From the NCBI GenBank assembly GCA_030642325.1, contig DAOWNY010000091.1, positions 1 to 7,270 of the forward strand: a stretch of DNA of 7,270 nucleotides. The letters run 5' to 3'. This DNA comes from Deltaproteobacteria bacterium (lineage in GTDB: Bacteria; Desulfobacterota; DAOWNY01). The first letter of the stretch is position 1. The number at the start of each line of letters is the position of its first letter. The notes below the pieces were generated by a model. It did no database searches and was not told the origin of the DNA. It saw only the letters and a list, made by a program, of their open reading frames with translations. A program made the position numbers and the translations under genes. Shown here piece after piece: positions 4,710 to 7,270 of this stretch.

Positions 4710-6668
4710 TTACCAGATGTATTCCCCGGCAAGTTTACGTTTATCTCTGCCGGACAGTATATGCAATGTACGAATCTGCTTTAGCTTGACTGAAGACAGT
4801 TGACCGATGGGGATATATATGATCCCCTTTTCCCATTTGGCCGCAATACTTTTAATCAAAGAACGGGGAGGGGAATCGGCCACATAAACTGTGTATTTAT
4901 CCAGGCTATACTCTAAACCTGCCAGAAGAAGTCGCTCCGCTTTTGTTTGAGCCCAATGGTAATCATGATCTCCCCAGACATCCGCGACTCTCATCGGCGG
5001 AAAGGTCATCATAAGCCCTCCGTATGTACACCTTAATATCCCCGGGCCTACCACATGATCGGTGGGGTTGGTGGCATAAAAAGCCATATCCGACTCTTGA
5101 TTGTGTTCCCCCAGCCATGTTATCCGATAGGGATACCTTTCATTTTTAACATCTTCGTCAAATATTACCACCACCGACCCTACCGCTCCCCTTACCCGTT
5201 TAAACTCCTTTACGTAGATCCGGTCTTCATGGATATGCCGGGCGGTCTCCCTCAGATCAATCCCGTCTAAGATGGTTGTTTCAAAGGGCACACTGGTGAC
5301 ACCCTCAGTGGAGAGAAGGTAAGACCCCTTGGTTTTAAGAAAGTTGGCGTAACCCTCAATGATTATATCCTCGGGAGGATAAGAGCAGATGTGGGGATCA
5401 TCAAAGCCTTCCAGCCATTCTCCCGGCTTTTTTTCTTTTTGGCGCAGCCGCGTGGGAACATGGACCGGGCAGCGTTTGATTCTGGGAATCCTCTTTTTGA
5501 TCAGAATTTTTCGGGTTCCCAGCCAAAGCATGTCTTCGCTCATCCGGTAGGTGGGAAGAGATGAGGTAGTTTTTTGCCAGGGATAAAAGTTGCTCAGACG
5601 GAAGAAGGCATAACAGAAGTTATCATCCACACAACTCCGGGCCGAGGTAAGGAGCTGATATAAATCAGGCAGGAGCCGTTTTTCCATGAGGGCATAGTTT
5701 CGAGAAAAGCGGAAGAATGCCTGTTTTTGCGAGCGGCTTACCTCTTCCTCCGTGTCCTGGTGATAATGGCGGGCTGCCTGTTCAAACAGTCGAAGGCTTA
5801 CCATCTGCCGGTCCATGGGACCTTTGTTGATGTGGTGTACCGTCCAGCGGACGGACGCGTCCAGCGCCTCCTCCTCTGAAGAGGTCTTCCCGCTTTCCGT
5901 TAATGAGGTAAGAATCCCGAGTTTCTTTTTGACAGTAAAATTGGGGAGGTTTGGTTCGGGGGGAAGTTTTCCTCGACGGTATTCGTAAGCCGCCGTTAAA
6001 AACGGGTATTCGGTTGTTACTTTTATCAAATCTTCCGGATGAAGGTTAAAAAGACTCACCCCTTCCCGATTTATTATTTCCAGGGGATTGGTTCGGGGAG
6101 AAAGAAAGGCCTTTTTTATCCCTTCCAGATGGGCGAGCCCGCAAACAAAGAGAATTTTTTTGTGTTGAGCGGCGATTTTCTGCAGGCGGTAGGCCATCCC
6201 TTCTTCCCGCCTCAAATCATCCCGAGTCTTTTTTACTCCGGCAGCCATCTGACCATGAAAGGTATCATAATAGGTTTTGACTCCCAACCGGAAAGCAGCA
6301 TAAGGGTCGGGAAAGTAATCATGAAAGCAGGGATAGGTGTCCAAATCGAGGTCTACAAAATAAACCGGCAGGTTGCAATCCAGCCCGGATCGGATGGCTT
6401 CCATAATGGGGTCGGTGGATTCGATGGGAAGATAGATGGTGTCTCCATGCTTGTTCTGGTAAAAAACCACCGACAGTTCAGGAAGCCGCAAAACCCCCCT
6501 TTGAACCACCTCCCGGAGGGAATGGGGCAGTTCAACCGCTACTGCATCAGGTTTTATCTGTAAAAAGAGGGAGCGAACTGCATCGGCAAATTCCAGGCGG
6601 AAGTGTACCACCGGAACCGGGTAGATGTGCTGCCCAAAGGGAGGTAATGGTTCGTGAATCATCTTCAT
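4710..6668 (-). CDS. TraB/TIKI/EreA-like N-terminal domain fused to an unrecognised C-terminal region
   Basis: I do not recognise this 652-residue protein as a named family. Residues 1-220 look like the TraB/TIKI/EreA-like superfamily. The early VVHFRLEFADAV (H22) is followed by KPDAVAVELPHSLRE (E46), then DPIMEAIRSGLDCNLPVYFVDLD (86-108) and FVCGLAHLEGIKKAF (H180), the family's late GxxHxxGI signature. Some relatives are metal-dependent hydrolases and others have no known activity. Residues about 230-380 are polar and mostly helical. Residues about 385-652 (basic stretch KKRIPRIKR at 391-399; GSVVVIFDED; TWLGEHNQESDMAFYATNP; WGDHDYHWAQTKAERLLL; YVADSPP) form a mixed alpha/beta region with no family I can name. 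There is no signal peptide or membrane segment, so it is probably cytoplasmic. Its ATG overlaps the MoxR stop (ATGA), so the two should be made together. ATG at 6662 is an alternative start. The hydrolase role is inference. Confidence 0.75.
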   Translation of the reverse strand: MKMIHEPLPPFGQHIYPVPVVHFRLEFADAVRSLFLQIKPDAVAVELPHSLREVVQRGVLRLPELSVVFYQNKHGDTIYLPIESTDPIMEAIRSGLDCNLPVYFVDLDLDTYPCFHDYFPDPYAAFRLGVKTYYDTFHGQMAAGVKKTRDDLRREEGMAYRLQKIAAQHKKILFVCGLAHLEGIKKAFLSPRTNPLEIINREGVSLFNLHPEDLIKVTTEYPFLTAAYEYRRGKLPPEPNLPNFTVKKKLGILTSLTESGKTSSEEEALDASVRWTVHHINKGPMDRQMVSLRLFEQAARHYHQDTEEEVSRSQKQAFFRFSRNYALMEKRLLPDLYQLLTSARSCVDDNFCYAFFRLSNFYPWQKTTSSLPTYRMSEDMLWLGTRKILIKKRIPRIKRCPVHVPTRLRQKEKKPGEWLEGFDDPHICSYPPEDIIIEGYANFLKTKGSYLLSTEGVTSVPFETTILDGIDLRETARHIHEDRIYVKEFKRVRGAVGSVVVIFDEDVKNERYPYRITWLGEHNQESDMAFYATNPTDHVVGPGILRCTYGGLMMTFPPMRVADVWGDHDYHWAQTKAERLLLAGLEYSLDKYTVYVADSPPRSLIKSIAAKWEKGIIYIPIGQLSSVKLKQIRTLHILSGRDKRKLAGEYIW

Positions 6669-7270
6669 TCTTCATAGCGAAGGGCTTCTTCACCGATTAC
6701 ATTGAGAATTGCCCGGTGAATTGCCTCTTTTTTTGCCATTGGAGAGCAGTGCATCATCTTCAAGGCGTACCTGATCATGTTTATCCCGTCGCGGACCGAA
6801 TAGATTTCATCTGCAAGGTGGGCCCGCTGGAGAAAGTCAACCATATACTTGAGGATATCCTGATCGGCAAAGGGAAGATTTTCCTTCAGGATAAATAATT
6901 CGTCTTCCCGGTCAGGGAAGTCGATGGTAATCTGTGGCTGTAACCTTGAGTGGATATATTCCGGAATCTCATAGGTGGAAGAATCCTCGTTAATGGTGGT
7001 AACAAATCTGAAGTCGGGATGGCTGGTGATGGTTAAGCCGGTGATAATCGATTCCACGTAACGTCGATCATCAAGAAGCGGGGCAAGAGCGGCCCATGAT
7101 TTTTCGCTCATGCGGTTTCCTTCATCCAGAATACATACCCCCCCCTTGATCATGGCAGTAACCAGGGAACTGGCCGCGTACTTGATCCGACCGTCCCCCC
7201 CCATTACCGGAGTAATGATAAGATCCTCGGGCCGGGTATCCATGGTGGCCTGAAGCAGATATACTTCCCG
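6665..7270 (-). CDS. MoxR-type AAA+ ATPase (N-terminus outside window)
   Basis: The frame is open to the right edge: nine codons (REVYLLQAT) precede the first internal ATG at 7243, so 7243 is not the true start. The 201 visible residues begin after Walker A. They show a Walker B (CILDEGNRM, D49/E50 of the fragment), DDRRYVES, a sensor 1 segment (FVTTINEDSSTYEIPEYI, N94), an arginine finger region (HSRLQP, R109) and a sensor 2-like SVRDGINMIRYAL (R160) in the C-terminal lid. This order is typical of MoxR ATPases, which use ATP to remodel or activate partner proteins, often with von Willebrand A proteins. Walker B here has DEGN rather than the more common DEIN. The stop overlaps the start of the 652-residue gene, which makes that protein the likely client. 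A vWA gene, if present, would lie outside the window. Confidence 0.9.
   Translation of the reverse strand, partial: REVYLLQATMDTRPEDLIITPVMGGDGRIKYAASSLVTAMIKGGVCILDEGNRMSEKSWAALAPLLDDRRYVESIITGLTITSHPDFRFVTTINEDSSTYEIPEYIHSRLQPQITIDFPDREDELFILKENLPFADQDILKYMVDFLQRAHLADEIYSVRDGINMIRYALKMMHCSPMAKKEAIHRAILNVIGEEALRYEE

Noticed and set aside
6039..6563. Long open frame of 174 codons on the plus strand
   Set aside because: It lies wholly antisense to the TraB-like coding region, whose minus-strand frame has recognisable motifs; the plus-strand product has none and no ribosome site.

Overview
The window looks like chromosomal DNA of an uncultured or lesser-known Gram-negative anaerobe, most likely of the Desulfobacterota (former Deltaproteobacteria). 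That assignment is inferred from the aminotransferase-homoserine dehydrogenase gene pair, the character of their proteins, and intergenic DNA rich in small degenerate repeats and REP-like hairpins. No marker gene confirms it. Every gene I can support lies on the minus strand, so the window is described below from right to left, in the direction of transcription.

7270-4710: a two-gene, translationally coupled unit (ATGA stop/start overlap). The first gene is the C-terminal part of a MoxR-type AAA+ ATPase, cut by the window edge. The second is a 652-residue protein whose first ~220 residues resemble the TraB/TIKI/EreA-like superfamily and whose C-terminal ~250 residues I do not recognise. MoxR ATPases usually remodel partner proteins, so the large protein may be a dedicated partner or effector. 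This pair is the best candidate for a little-described system.

4709-4182: about 530 bp without a gene. It holds heptamer-based tandem repeats in both orientations, a short block repeated elsewhere in the window, and a good sigma70-type promoter followed by a leader hairpin, all reading toward the next operon.

4181-1660: an amino acid operon, an AlaC-type aminotransferase followed two bases later by homoserine dehydrogenase with a C-terminal ACT domain (aspartate to threonine/methionine branch).

1659-572: a repeat-rich region. It contains a second heptamer-repeat array and a REP-associated tyrosine transposase (RAYT/TnpA-REP) gene. That gene is broken by an exact 10-bp tandem duplication and flanked by two inverted modules of three small hairpins each.

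571-1: the N-terminal 190 residues of a NeuD/PglD-like sugar O- or N-acyltransferase, running off the left edge; it probably belongs to a surface polysaccharide or glycan locus outside the window.
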